Below are positions 25,742-34,323 of a stretch of DNA of 64,000 bases, piece after piece (the first letter of the stretch is position 1; the number at the start of each line of letters is the position of its first letter). The notes below the pieces were generated by a model that did no database searches, was not told the origin of the DNA, and saw only the letters and a list, made by a program, of their open reading frames with translations. The DNA is from an uncultured Pseudomonadales bacterium (GTDB taxonomy: Bacteria > Pseudomonadota > Gammaproteobacteria > Pseudomonadales > Azotimanducaceae): positions 992,001-1,056,000 of the forward strand of contig OY282379.1 of assembly GCA_958295875.1 (NCBI GenBank), written 5' to 3'. Position numbers and translations under genes: made by a program.

Positions 25742-26787
25742 CTGGAACGATACGGCCGGCCAGCTTGGTCCATCAGCGCGTTGTAATCGCGCAGGATCTG
25801 CACCACCCGGGCATTGCGCGGGCTTTCCTTGGCAATCTCATCCCAGAACTTGCGGGCTTCGGCCACCACCGTCGCCCACTCCGCATCCGGTATGGATGTG
25901 AGTTCAAGCTTCGTCCCCTCCACCCGCAACTTCGCTTCGCCGCCCCAATACCAGTGCTGCCGGTAGTAGTGCGAGCTGTCCATGCACAGGCGGAACAACT
26001 CCTTCAGGTGTTCGGGCACGGCGTCCCATTTCTCAGAGTTGGCGAAGTACGAGCCGCACCAAGCGCCGGAGATGTTGTTCGTCAGAAAGTAGTCCGTCAC
26101 GTCCGCCCAGCCGACGGTGTAGTCCTCGGTGATGCCAGACCATGCGATGCCGTCCAGCTCGCCGGTCTGCACCGCCACCTCCACGTCCTCGGAAGGCAGC
26201 GACACCGGCACCACGCCAAAGCGGGACAGGAAGCGCCCGGCGGTGGGGAAGGTGAAGATGCGCAGCCCCTTGAGGTCGGCCAGGCTCCGAATGGGCGCCA
26301 CGGTGTTGAAGTGACAAGGATCCCAGGCGCCGGCGCTGAGCCAAGTCACCCCTTCCACCTCGCCATATGCCTCTGCCCAGATTTCGTCCAGCCCCCACTG
26401 ATGAAAGAGCGTCGGCACGTCCAAGCTGTAGCGGCACGCGAACGGGAAGTACCCGCCGAACACGGAAATGTCCACGGGCGCTGCGATGGAATCGTCGTCG
26501 GACTGCACGGCGTCGATGGTGCCGCGCTGCATGGCGCGGAACAGTTCGCCCGTGGGCACTAGCTGATCCGCGAAGAAGAGCTCGATCTCCATGTCGCCGT
26601 TGGCGGCCTTGTTGAAGGAATCGATGGATGGCTTGATGACGTGCTCTGCGAGCGCCGGGCTGGCGTATGTTTGCAGCCGCCATCGGATCTTCGTTTTGGA
26701 CTGCGCGTGAACGGCCGGCGCACCGAACGCCGCGCCGGCTGCGGACGCAGCGCCCGCCTTCTTCAGAAAGTTCCTTCTCGTTGCCAT
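25738..26787 (-). CDS. dctP: TRAP transporter substrate-binding protein (DctP family)
   Basis: The 349-residue protein starts with a twin-arginine signal (TRRNFLKKAG, then alanine-rich to VHAQ), so it is exported folded to the periplasm. LVPTGELFRAMQRGTIDAV and ADLKGLRIFTFPTAGRFLSR are typical DctP elements; the Arg in the LKGLRI region usually binds a substrate carboxylate. It lies downstream of the dctQ and dctM genes on the same strand, 69 nt after dctM, completing a TRAP operon in the order Q-M-P. The substrate is probably an organic acid, but which one cannot be read here. Confidence 0.92.
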   Translation of the reverse strand: MATRRNFLKKAGAASAAGAAFGAPAVHAQSKTKIRWRLQTYASPALAEHVIKPSIDSFNKAANGDMEIELFFADQLVPTGELFRAMQRGTIDAVQSDDDSIAAPVDISVFGGYFPFACRYSLDVPTLFHQWGLDEIWAEAYGEVEGVTWLSAGAWDPCHFNTVAPIRSLADLKGLRIFTFPTAGRFLSRFGVVPVSLPSEDVEVAVQTGELDGIAWSGITEDYTVGWADVTDYFLTNNISGAWCGSYFANSEKWDAVPEHLKELFRLCMDSSHYYRQHWYWGGEAKLRVEGTKLELTSIPDAEWATVVAEARKFWDEIAKESPRNARVVQILRDYNALMDQAGRPYRSS

Positions 26788-26856
26788 GCGCCATGACCTC
26801 CTAGTGGACTCAACGCCGCAATCATAGCCGGCTCGCCCGGCTGGCAGACCTGCGCC

Positions 26857-28179
26857 TTAAGCCCCATACCGCAACTGCGGCAGCCACAGCGCGAGTTGCG
26901 GGAAGGCCATCACCAACGCCAGCGCGAGCACCATCACCAGCACGAAGGGCACGATGGAGCGGTAGATGTCACCGATGGTCACCGCGGTGGGCGCCAACGC
27001 CCGCATCAAGAACAGGTTGTAGCCGAACGGCGGCGTCATGTAGGCGATCTGGCAGGTGATGGTGTAGAGCACGCCGTACCACACCAAGTCGAAGCCGAGC
27101 GCCCCGACGAGCGGCACATAGAGCGGCGCCACGATCACCAACATCGCGGTGTCGTCCAGGAAGGCGCCCATCAGCAGGAACGAGAGCTGCATCAGGATGA
27201 GCACTTCCCAAGGGCCAAGGCCCAAACGCTCCAGGAACAAGCCCTCCAAGACGCGCACCGCCCCAAGGCCGTCGAACACCGAGCCGAAACACAGCGCCGC
27301 CAAGATGATCCACATGAACATGCAGCTCACCCCCAGCGTTTTGCGCAGCGTCTCTTCCAGCACCGCCCGGGTGAGCCGTCCCTTGGCGAACGCGGCCAAG
27401 GTCGCCGCCACGGCGCCCACCGCAGAGCTCTCCACGAGGCTCGTGTAGCCCATGAGGAAGAGCCCCGTCATGCTGAAGAAGATGGCGAACGGCACCAACC
27501 CCGCGCGCAGCGACTTGAGCTTGTCCGCCAACGGCGCGCGCCGCTCCGCCGCCGGCAGCGGCGGGCCGAGGTGCGGCTGCCAATGGCAGCGCACCGCGAT
27601 GTAGATGATGAAGAGCGCCGCCATCAAGAGGCCCGGAATGACGCCGGCAAGCCAGAGTTGCCCCACCGGCTGGCGCGCGATCATCCCGTACAGCACCAGC
27701 ACGACGCTCGGCGGCACCAGAATGCCGAGGGAACTGCCGGCTTGGATCACCCCCGTCACCATGATCTTGTCGTAGTTGCGCCGCAACAGCTCCGGCAACG
27801 CGATGGTGGCGCCGATGGCCATGCCGGCGACGCTGAGGCCATTCATCGCGGACACCACCACCATCAGCCCGATGGTGCCGATGGCGAGGCCGCCGCGCAC
27901 CGGGCCGAACCAGACGTGGAACATCCGATACAGATCGTCCGCGATGCCGGATTCGGCGAGCACGAAGCCCATGTAGACGAACATCGGCAGGGTGAGCAGC
28001 GGATACCACTTCATCAACTTCATGGCCGCGGCGAACGCCATCTCGCCGCCGCCGTCGCCCCAAAGGAGGAGCGCTGCGATAGCCGCCACCGAGCCGATGG
28101 CCGCGAACACCCGCTGCCCGGTGATGAGCATCAGCATCATCGACGTGAACATCAGCAGCGCTATGAGTTCGTAGCCCAC
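26857..28179 (-). CDS. dctM: TRAP transporter large permease (DctM family)
   Basis: The start is a GTG at complement 28177-28179, one base after the dctQ stop. The 440-residue protein is almost entirely hydrophobic with about 12 membrane segments. Typical DctM motifs include LPMFVYMGFVLAESGIADDL, MNGLSVAGMAIGATIALPEL and GVIQAGSSLGILVPPSVVLV. It forms the Na+-driven translocation channel with DctQ and accepts substrate from DctP. Confidence 0.93.
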   Translation of the reverse strand: MGYELIALLMFTSMMLMLITGQRVFAAIGSVAAIAALLLWGDGGGEMAFAAAMKLMKWYPLLTLPMFVYMGFVLAESGIADDLYRMFHVWFGPVRGGLAIGTIGLMVVVSAMNGLSVAGMAIGATIALPELLRRNYDKIMVTGVIQAGSSLGILVPPSVVLVLYGMIARQPVGQLWLAGVIPGLLMAALFIIYIAVRCHWQPHLGPPLPAAERRAPLADKLKSLRAGLVPFAIFFSMTGLFLMGYTSLVESSAVGAVAATLAAFAKGRLTRAVLEETLRKTLGVSCMFMWIILAALCFGSVFDGLGAVRVLEGLFLERLGLGPWEVLILMQLSFLLMGAFLDDTAMLVIVAPLYVPLVGALGFDLVWYGVLYTITCQIAYMTPPFGYNLFLMRALAPTAVTIGDIYRSIVPFVLVMVLALALVMAFPQLALWLPQLRYGA

Positions 28180-28180
28180 T

Positions 28181-28687
28181 TCAGAGCTCCTCGCCCCTGG
28201 CCTTGGCGATGTCCTTGAACAGCGTCGCGAACCCCTGCAGCAGCATCAGCGAGATCGCGATGCAGGCAAGCACCTTGATGGGCGCCATGTACGGCCCCCA
28301 TGCGGAGTGGCCGCGTTCGCCATACTCGATGGCGTACTGGGCGCTGTGCAGGCCGCCGTATAGCAGCAGCGCCAAGTAGGCGAGCAGGAAGACGATGGTG
28401 AAGCTATCCACCCAAGCACGGGTGCGCGGCGACCATGCGCCATATGCCAAATCCATGCGCACATGGCTGTCTAGCTGCATCGAATAGGGGCCGCCGAGCA
28501 AGTAGTAGGCCACCATCACGAACTGCGCCATCTCCAACGTCCACAACGACGGCGTGAAGAACGTCTTGGAAAGCGAAGACCAGAGCAGCACGCCCACCAT
28601 GGCGACGATGAGCCACATGGCGCCGCGGCCAACGCGCCGATTCACGGCTTCCACCCAGCGAACGTAGGTCTTGATGGCGTGTGGCAT
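28181..28687 (-). CDS. dctQ: TRAP transporter small permease (DctQ family)
   Basis: The start at 28687 (MPHAIKTYVRWVEAVNRRVG) gives 168 residues, a normal DctQ length with four membrane segments; longer upstream readings are proline/arginine-rich and unlikely. Recognisable features are LWSSLSKTFFTPSLWTLEMA and YYLLGGPYSMQLDSHVRMDL, the conserved DctQ region with VR and D. It is the first gene of the TRAP operon and lies divergent from the ADP-forming acyl-CoA ligase gene, separated by 275 nt. Confidence 0.92.
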   Translation of the reverse strand: MPHAIKTYVRWVEAVNRRVGRGAMWLIVAMVGVLLWSSLSKTFFTPSLWTLEMAQFVMVAYYLLGGPYSMQLDSHVRMDLAYGAWSPRTRAWVDSFTIVFLLAYLALLLYGGLHSAQYAIEYGERGHSAWGPYMAPIKVLACIAISLMLLQGFATLFKDIAKARGEEL

Positions 28688-28962
28688 TGGCGGCGACGGC
28701 TGCCCCAAGCGCGGCGGATTCAACAACAGACGCGGGATTATCGCCGCGGCGGGGGTTCGGCGCATCGGCGCTTGAGCGGTTGTCGGGCCGGCGCGATGCA
28801 AGGGGCGCTGGCGGGCATGGCACCTACACCGGCGCCAGCCCAGCCTTTGCCGCGGGCGTGGCCGAAGTGGGCGCCCGCCCCACCGTGCCGCGACGCCATC
28901 CCCCGCCCTCGTGGAATCGCCCCCTGAGTCGGTTAACCTTTTGGCATCAGGGGAGGGAGCGC

Positions 28963-31098
28963 ATGTCCAAGCAGCAAGACGTCGTCGACATCGTGGCCAA
29001 GGCGATGAGCGCCGGGCGGGAAGCTCTGAACGCCGCCGAGGCGCACCGCGTGTGCGCGGCCTACGGCATCCCCATGCCGCCCCAAGGCGTCGCCACATCC
29101 GCCGCTGAGGCGACGCGCATCGCCGCGGACATTGGCTATCCAGTGGTCGCCAAGATCGATTCGCCAGACATCCTCCACAAGACGGACGCCGACGGCGTGA
29201 TCCTCGGCATCGCGGACGACGCGGCCCTTGAAGCGGCTTGCGAGCGGTTGGTGCAGACCGCGAAGGCAGCCGGCGCAGAGGTCAAAGGCGTGCTGGTGCA
29301 GCGCCAAATGGAACAACGGCCAGGCGCCCAAGAGACCATCATCGGCGCCGTGACAGACCCGGTGTTCGGCAAGCTGGTGGCCTTCGGCCTCGGCGGCGTG
29401 TTGGTGGAAGCGTTGCAGGACGTGACGTTCCGCCTCGCTCCCGCCGACGCAGCGCAAGCCGAAGCCATGCTCGGCGACATCGCCGGCGCCACGTTGCTGG
29501 ACGGCGTTCGCGGTGCCCCGGCGGTGGATCGGGCGGTGCTGGCGAATGTCATCGCCCGCGTCAGCCAGCTGGTGGCCGATGTGCCGGCCATCCATGAGCT
29601 GGACTTGAATCCGGTGTTCGCAGACGCCCGAGGCGCCACTGCGGTGGACGCCCGCATATTGCTGAAACCCCCGGCCGCCGCGCCGGAGCGTCCATCGCAA
29701 GACGCCATCCTCGCTGCCATGCGGCGCATCATGCAGCCGGATTCCGTCGCGGTGATCGGCGCGTCCGCGGAAGACGGCAAGATCGGCAACTCGGTGATGC
29801 GCAACCTCATCGACGGCGGCTACGAGGGGGCAATCCATCCCATCCACCCCCGCGCCGACGCCATCCTCGGCCGCGCATGCCACGCAAGCGTGGCGGACGT
29901 GCCGGGAGACATCGACATCGCCATCTTCTGCATTCCCGCGCGCTTCGTCGCTGGCGTGCTCGCGGAATGTGGCAAGAAGGGCATCCCCGGCGCCATCCTC
30001 ATTCCATCCGGCTTCGCGGAGGTGGGCGAACACGCCCTGCAAGACGAGATCGTCGCCGTGGCCCGCGCCAATGGCGTGCGCCTGATGGGCCCCAACATCT
30101 ACGGCTTCTACTACACCCACAAGAACCTCTGCGCCACCTTCTGCACGCCATACACCGAACGCGGCAAGGTGGCGCTCTCTTCCCAAAGCGGCGGCGTCGG
30201 CATGGCCATCGTCGGCTTCAGCCGCTCCGCCAAGATGGGCGTGTCGGCCATCGTCGGCCTAGGCAACAAGGCAGACCTGGACGAAGACGACCTGCTCACG
30301 TTCTTCGAGCAAGACCCGAACACCGAAGTGATCGCCATGCATGTGGAGGACTTGAAGGATGGCCGCGCCTTCGCGGAGGCGGCCGCCAGGGTGTCCAAGA
30401 AAAAGCCCGTGGTGGTGCTGAAGGCGGGACGCACCCGCTTAGGCGCCCGTGCCGCGAACTCGCACACCGGCGCCCTCGCCGGGGATGACCGGGTGTACGA
30501 CGCGGTGCTCAAACAGAGCGGCGTCATCCGCGCCATGACGCTGAACGACATGCTGGAGTTCGCGCGCGGCCTGCAGGTGTTGCCGACGCCCAAGGGCGAG
30601 AACGTGCTCATCCTCACCGGCGCCGGCGGCTCCGGCGTGTTGCTCTCGGACGCTTGCGTAGACCACGGCTTGTCGCTCATGCAGATGCCGGAGGACTTGG
30701 ATGCCGCTTTCAAGTCCTTCATTCCACCTTTCGGCGCCTCTGGCAACCCAGTGGACATCACCGGCGGGGAGCCGCCCTCCACCTACCGTGCCACCATCGA
30801 TCTGGCGTTGGCGGACGACCGCGTTCACGCCTTGGTGCTCGGCTATTGGCATACCATCGTGACGCCACCGATGGTGTTCGCCGAGTTGGTTGGCGAAGCG
30901 GTGGCCGCCGCCCGCGCCCAAGGCATCGACAAGCCGGTGGTGGCGTCTTTGGTGGGCGACGTGGAAATCGAGGCGGCGTGCGACTACCTGATGGATCGCA
31001 ACATCCTCGCGTATCCGTACACCGCGGAGAAACCGGTGGCGGTGCTCGGCGCCAAGCATCGCTGGGCGCGGGCCGCGGGGCTTATGAACTCGGCCTGA
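28963..31098 (+). CDS. Acetate/acyl-CoA ligase, ADP-forming (fused alpha and beta subunits)
   Basis: The start at 28963 (MSKQQDVVDIVAKAM) follows a GGGAGGGAG ribosome-binding site. The 711-residue protein has an N-terminal ATP-grasp half (VVAKIDSPDILHKTDADGVI, IIGAVTDPVFGKLVAFGLGG). The C-terminal half resembles succinyl-CoA synthetase alpha: a CoA-binding Rossmann segment with VAVIGASAEDGKIGNSVMRN, SSQSGGVGMAIVGF, and NSHTGALAGDD around residue 500 with a candidate phosphohistidine. The ATP-grasp-first order is a common variant of ADP-forming acyl-CoA synthetases. It activates a carboxylic acid with CoA and ATP, or makes ATP in reverse. The divergent TRAP transporter may import its substrate. 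Confidence 0.88.
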   Translation: MSKQQDVVDIVAKAMSAGREALNAAEAHRVCAAYGIPMPPQGVATSAAEATRIAADIGYPVVAKIDSPDILHKTDADGVILGIADDAALEAACERLVQTAKAAGAEVKGVLVQRQMEQRPGAQETIIGAVTDPVFGKLVAFGLGGVLVEALQDVTFRLAPADAAQAEAMLGDIAGATLLDGVRGAPAVDRAVLANVIARVSQLVADVPAIHELDLNPVFADARGATAVDARILLKPPAAAPERPSQDAILAAMRRIMQPDSVAVIGASAEDGKIGNSVMRNLIDGGYEGAIHPIHPRADAILGRACHASVADVPGDIDIAIFCIPARFVAGVLAECGKKGIPGAILIPSGFAEVGEHALQDEIVAVARANGVRLMGPNIYGFYYTHKNLCATFCTPYTERGKVALSSQSGGVGMAIVGFSRSAKMGVSAIVGLGNKADLDEDDLLTFFEQDPNTEVIAMHVEDLKDGRAFAEAAARVSKKKPVVVLKAGRTRLGARAANSHTGALAGDDRVYDAVLKQSGVIRAMTLNDMLEFARGLQVLPTPKGENVLILTGAGGSGVLLSDACVDHGLSLMQMPEDLDAAFKSFIPPFGASGNPVDITGGEPPSTYRATIDLALADDRVHALVLGYWHTIVTPPMVFAELVGEAVAAARAQGIDKPVVASLVGDVEIEAACDYLMDRNILAYPYTAEKPVAVLGAKHRWARAAGLMNSA

Positions 31099-31114
31099 AA
31101 CGAGGGAGGGCAAG

Positions 31115-32824
31115 ATGACTCCACTGCCATTGAACTGCAGCCAACCGCCTAGCGCGGCGGCGCAATCCGCTGTAGGCGCACCGGCACGCCGGCGCGAGAC
31201 GCACGGCCGCGGCCATCAAAGGCCAGCCCGCTGGGGCCTCGGCAGGCACCTCGCCGCGTTGCTATTCGCCGCAGCCGCGCTGCCTTGGGCGTCCGCCGGC
31301 GCGGAGAACCTGCAAGGCTTGGGCGCCATCAACTTCCCCACCTCGGAAAGCGGCGCGGCGCAAGAACACTTCCTGCGCGGCGTCACCATCCTGCACAGCT
31401 TTGGCTGGAAGCAAGCGCGGCAAGAGTTCCAAGCTGCGCAGCGCGAAGCGCCGGATTTCGCCATGGCGCATTGGGGCGAAGCGCTCTGCTACAACCACCC
31501 GCTCATCGCCGAGCGGGACACGGAAACGCCCAAGGCCGTGCTGAAGCGGCTGGGCGAGACACCGGAGGAACGGCTTGCCAAAGCGCCCACCGAACGCGAG
31601 CGTGGCTTTCTCTCCGCCGTGGAAGCGCTGGTCTTCGGCGAGGGGGACACGTTGGCGCGGCGGCGCGCCTACGCGGCGCAGATGCGCGCCCTTTACGAAG
31701 CCCATCCCGAAGACGACGAAGTGGCAGCCTTCTACGCGCTGGCGCTGCTGATGTCTGCCGGGCCGGCCGACCAAGGGCATCGCGCCAACGTGCTCGCCGG
31801 CGCCATTGCCCTCAAGCTGTTGGCGCGCAACCCACAGCATCCTGGCGCCGCGCACTACACCATCCACGCCTTTGACGACCCCATCCACGCCCCGTTGGCG
31901 CTGTCGGCGGCCGACGTGTTCGCCGGCATTGCGGAGAAGGTGTCCCATGCGCGGCACATGCCATCGCACATCTACATCCAGCGCGGCATGTGGGACCAAG
32001 TGTCCGCTTCCAACCAAAGCGCCTACGACGCCGCGGTGGATTTGTGGGAGCCGGGAGACAGCGTGGGCGACATGGCCCATGCGCTGGATTGGGGCCAATA
32101 TGGCGATCTGCAGCGCGGCGACGAAGAGCGGGCGCGCCTTTGGATCGAGCGCATGGAAGGCATGGTGGACAAGGCTGCCGGCCAAGCGTTCGCCATTGCC
32201 ATCCTGCCGCAGGTGAAGGCGCGCCTCGCCATCGAAACCGAGTCTGGCCAGACATGGCCAATCACGGAAGATTCGGTGGCCACCGAGCTATTGGCCACCG
32301 GCATCGGCGCCGCGCGCAATGGCGACATTGCCCTCGCTGCCCAAGCCGCGCAACGGCTGGGCGAACTGGCGGAAGAAGCCGCCGCCAAAGACGGCGACCG
32401 TTCCTATTACATTCGGGACAGCCGCGCCCTGCAGATCATGCACGGCGAAGTGGCCGCGTTGGTGGCCATCGCCGAAGGCGATACGGACGGCGGCCTCGCC
32501 CTGCTGCGCGAGGGCGTGGAGATCGCGGAATCCATGCGGCCACCCAACGGCGCGCCACGCCCGTTGAAGCCGGTTCACGAGCTCTACGGCGAGGCGCTCC
32601 TTGAAGCCGGCCGCGCCGAGGACGCGCTCGCCATGTTCGAGCAATCCTTGCTGCGCACGCCCAACCGTCCCCTGTCGCTGCGTGGCTTGGCGCGGGCGCA
32701 CGCGGCGCTCGGCGCGGCGCCGGCGGCGCGCGCCACCTACGAGCGCTTGGCGGACGGCTGGCGCGAGCGCGACACGGCATGGGGCGCAGAAGCGCAGGGG
32801 TATCTCGCCGCCGGGGCGGAGTAG
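31115..32824 (+). CDS. Secreted tetratricopeptide-repeat protein
   Basis: The gene starts at 31115 behind GGGAGGG, 16 nt after the acyl-CoA ligase, so the two are probably co-transcribed. A long basic N-region precedes a hydrophobic signal segment (LAALLFAAAALPWASAGAEN). The mature part carries TPR-like helices, including LHSFGWKQARQEFQAAQREA and ALLEAGRAEDALAMFEQSLL. It also has an unusual histidine-rich stretch, AAHYTIHAFDDP and SHARHMPSHIYIQRG. That stretch recurs in a family of bacterial TPR proteins of unknown function and may bind metal. Periplasmic location is inferred from the signal. Confidence 0.75.
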   Translation: MTPLPLNCSQPPSAAAQSAVGAPARRRETHGRGHQRPARWGLGRHLAALLFAAAALPWASAGAENLQGLGAINFPTSESGAAQEHFLRGVTILHSFGWKQARQEFQAAQREAPDFAMAHWGEALCYNHPLIAERDTETPKAVLKRLGETPEERLAKAPTERERGFLSAVEALVFGEGDTLARRRAYAAQMRALYEAHPEDDEVAAFYALALLMSAGPADQGHRANVLAGAIALKLLARNPQHPGAAHYTIHAFDDPIHAPLALSAADVFAGIAEKVSHARHMPSHIYIQRGMWDQVSASNQSAYDAAVDLWEPGDSVGDMAHALDWGQYGDLQRGDEERARLWIERMEGMVDKAAGQAFAIAILPQVKARLAIETESGQTWPITEDSVATELLATGIGAARNGDIALAAQAAQRLGELAEEAAAKDGDRSYYIRDSRALQIMHGEVAALVAIAEGDTDGGLALLREGVEIAESMRPPNGAPRPLKPVHELYGEALLEAGRAEDALAMFEQSLLRTPNRPLSLRGLARAHAALGAAPAARATYERLADGWRERDTAWGAEAQGYLAAGAE

Positions 32825-32935
32825 CTCTAGGGCGCCTCGCGGCCCGCGCACTGACCAGCCGCGTTCGGCAGACTAGTGGGCCTGCCGGCGCGGCGCTGGC
32901 CGCAAGTGGAAACCGGCCTCTAACCGGCACCGGCA

Positions 32936-32954
32936 CCGCCCTTCTTGGGGGCGG
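32936..32954. terminator. Possible bidirectional hairpin between convergent genes
   Basis: CCGCCC and GGGCGG pair across a 7-nt loop in the 179-nt gap between the convergent TPR and CoA-transferase genes. There is no T-tract, so it is a weak candidate. Confidence 0.3.
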
Positions 32955-33003
32955 AGGCTGCCCCTAGCCGGCGCAAGGCACCCTAGCCCGCCGGCACGGC
33001 GCT

Positions 33004-34182
33004 CTAGCCAATCACGCCGGCCTTCACGAGCGCGTCCACGTCGCCGGCGCCCAAGCCGAGATCGGCGGCCACCACCTCGCGGGAGTGCTCGCCCAACAGC
33101 GGTGCGGCTTGCAGCGGCACGTCGCTTGCGGACATCCGCGCCGGCCAGCCAAGCAGCCTGATGCGGCCATGCACATCGTGGTCTACCTCGCGCACGAACC
33201 CGCGCGCCATGAGATGCGGGTTGTCGAAGAGGTCTTTGGTGTCCAACACGGCGCTTGCCGGCACGCCGCCATCGCACAGCGCCTGCATCGCCTCGTACTT
33301 GTCGCGCTGCTGCGTCCAAGCAGCGATGATGGCTTGCAGTTCGTCCGCATTGGCGAGGCGCTCCGCGGCGGTGGCGAAGCGTGGCGCGGCGGCGAGTTCC
33401 GGGCGCCCAATCACCTCGGCGAGAGAACGCCACATGCGCTCCGTCACCGCCATGACGTACACATAGTCGTTGGCACCACCGCCGCTGCACGGATAGAGCG
33501 TCATGGTCGGCAGCCCGCCATTGCCGCGGCGCGGCGTCGCCCGCTCGCCGAAGCGGGTGCCAGACACCGCCGTGCGCAAGTAGTACGTCATCGCCTCTTG
33601 CATGGAGAGCTCGATGAACTGCCCCTTGCCGGTGCGGAGCTTCTGCGCGTAGGCGGCGGCGATGGCCAGCGCCATCTGCACGCCAGTGCCGGCGTCTCCG
33701 GTGGTGGGCCCTGGGCGCATGGGCGGCCCGTCCGCTTCGCCGGTGATGGAGAACGCCCCCGCCGCGGCTTGCGCCACCATGTCGAAGCACTTGTAGTGCG
33801 CCCACGGGCCATCCAGGCCGAAGCCCTTGATGCGGGCGTAGATGATGGCGGGATTGACGGCGCGCAGCGTGTCGTAGCCGATGTCCAGCTTCTCGATGAC
33901 GCCGGGGCCGTAGTTCTCCACGAACACGTCGTAGTGGGGCGCCATGGCAAGCAACAGGTCGCGTCCCTCCGGGCGGCGCAGATCGATGACGACGCTGCGC
34001 TTGTTGCTGTTCCACACCACGAAGTACTCGCGGTCGCCGCCGTCGCCGCGCCCAGGGTCCCCGGTCGGTGGCTCCACCTTCACCACGTCTGCGCCGAGCC
34101 ATGCAAGACACTGCGTGCAGGACGTGCCGGCCTCGTATTGCGTCATGTCCAAGATGCGCAGGCCATCAAGCGCGGCTGACAT
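33004..34182 (-). CDS. CaiB/BaiF-type (class III) CoA-transferase
   Basis: The start at 34182 gives MSAALDGLRILDMTQYEAG, the usual family N-terminus, and 392 residues; a longer in-frame reading to 34617 lacks family features. The catalytic aspartate is D163 in TTGDAGTGVQMALAIA. YARIKGFGLDGPWAHYKCFD and NSNKRSVVIDLRRPEG are further family blocks. These enzymes move CoA between carboxylic acids through an aspartyl-CoA anhydride, for example formyl-CoA:oxalate transfer. A TPP enzyme of the oxalyl-CoA decarboxylase/HACL type is encoded at 20.6-22.3 kb, but the two are separated by about 11 kb, so a shared pathway is only a suggestion. Confidence 0.9.
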   Translation of the reverse strand: MSAALDGLRILDMTQYEAGTSCTQCLAWLGADVVKVEPPTGDPGRGDGGDREYFVVWNSNKRSVVIDLRRPEGRDLLLAMAPHYDVFVENYGPGVIEKLDIGYDTLRAVNPAIIYARIKGFGLDGPWAHYKCFDMVAQAAAGAFSITGEADGPPMRPGPTTGDAGTGVQMALAIAAAYAQKLRTGKGQFIELSMQEAMTYYLRTAVSGTRFGERATPRRGNGGLPTMTLYPCSGGGANDYVYVMAVTERMWRSLAEVIGRPELAAAPRFATAAERLANADELQAIIAAWTQQRDKYEAMQALCDGGVPASAVLDTKDLFDNPHLMARGFVREVDHDVHGRIRLLGWPARMSASDVPLQAAPLLGEHSREVVAADLGLGAGDVDALVKAGVIG

Positions 34183-34323
34183 ATGGCGTCTCCTGTGCTC
34201 GCCGGTAGCGTGCCAGATGATAAGCGAGGGTGCCTGAAGCGACCGGCCGCGTCGCCAGCACCCGCACGGGAGCGCCCACCAAGTTGCTACCATGCCGCGC
34301 TTTGGTGGTGCGCCGCGGCCTGC

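Noticed and set aside
26896..28218. A 440-codon plus-strand open frame rich in His, Glu, Arg and Gln opposite the TRAP permease
   Set aside because: This composition is the usual antisense reading of a hydrophobic membrane-protein gene in GC-rich DNA. dctM on the other strand is unmistakable.
32873..34111. A 412-codon minus-strand open frame overlapping the CoA-transferase in another frame
   Set aside because: Its arginine/glycine-rich content is typical of an off-frame reading, and CaiB motifs occur only in the other frame.
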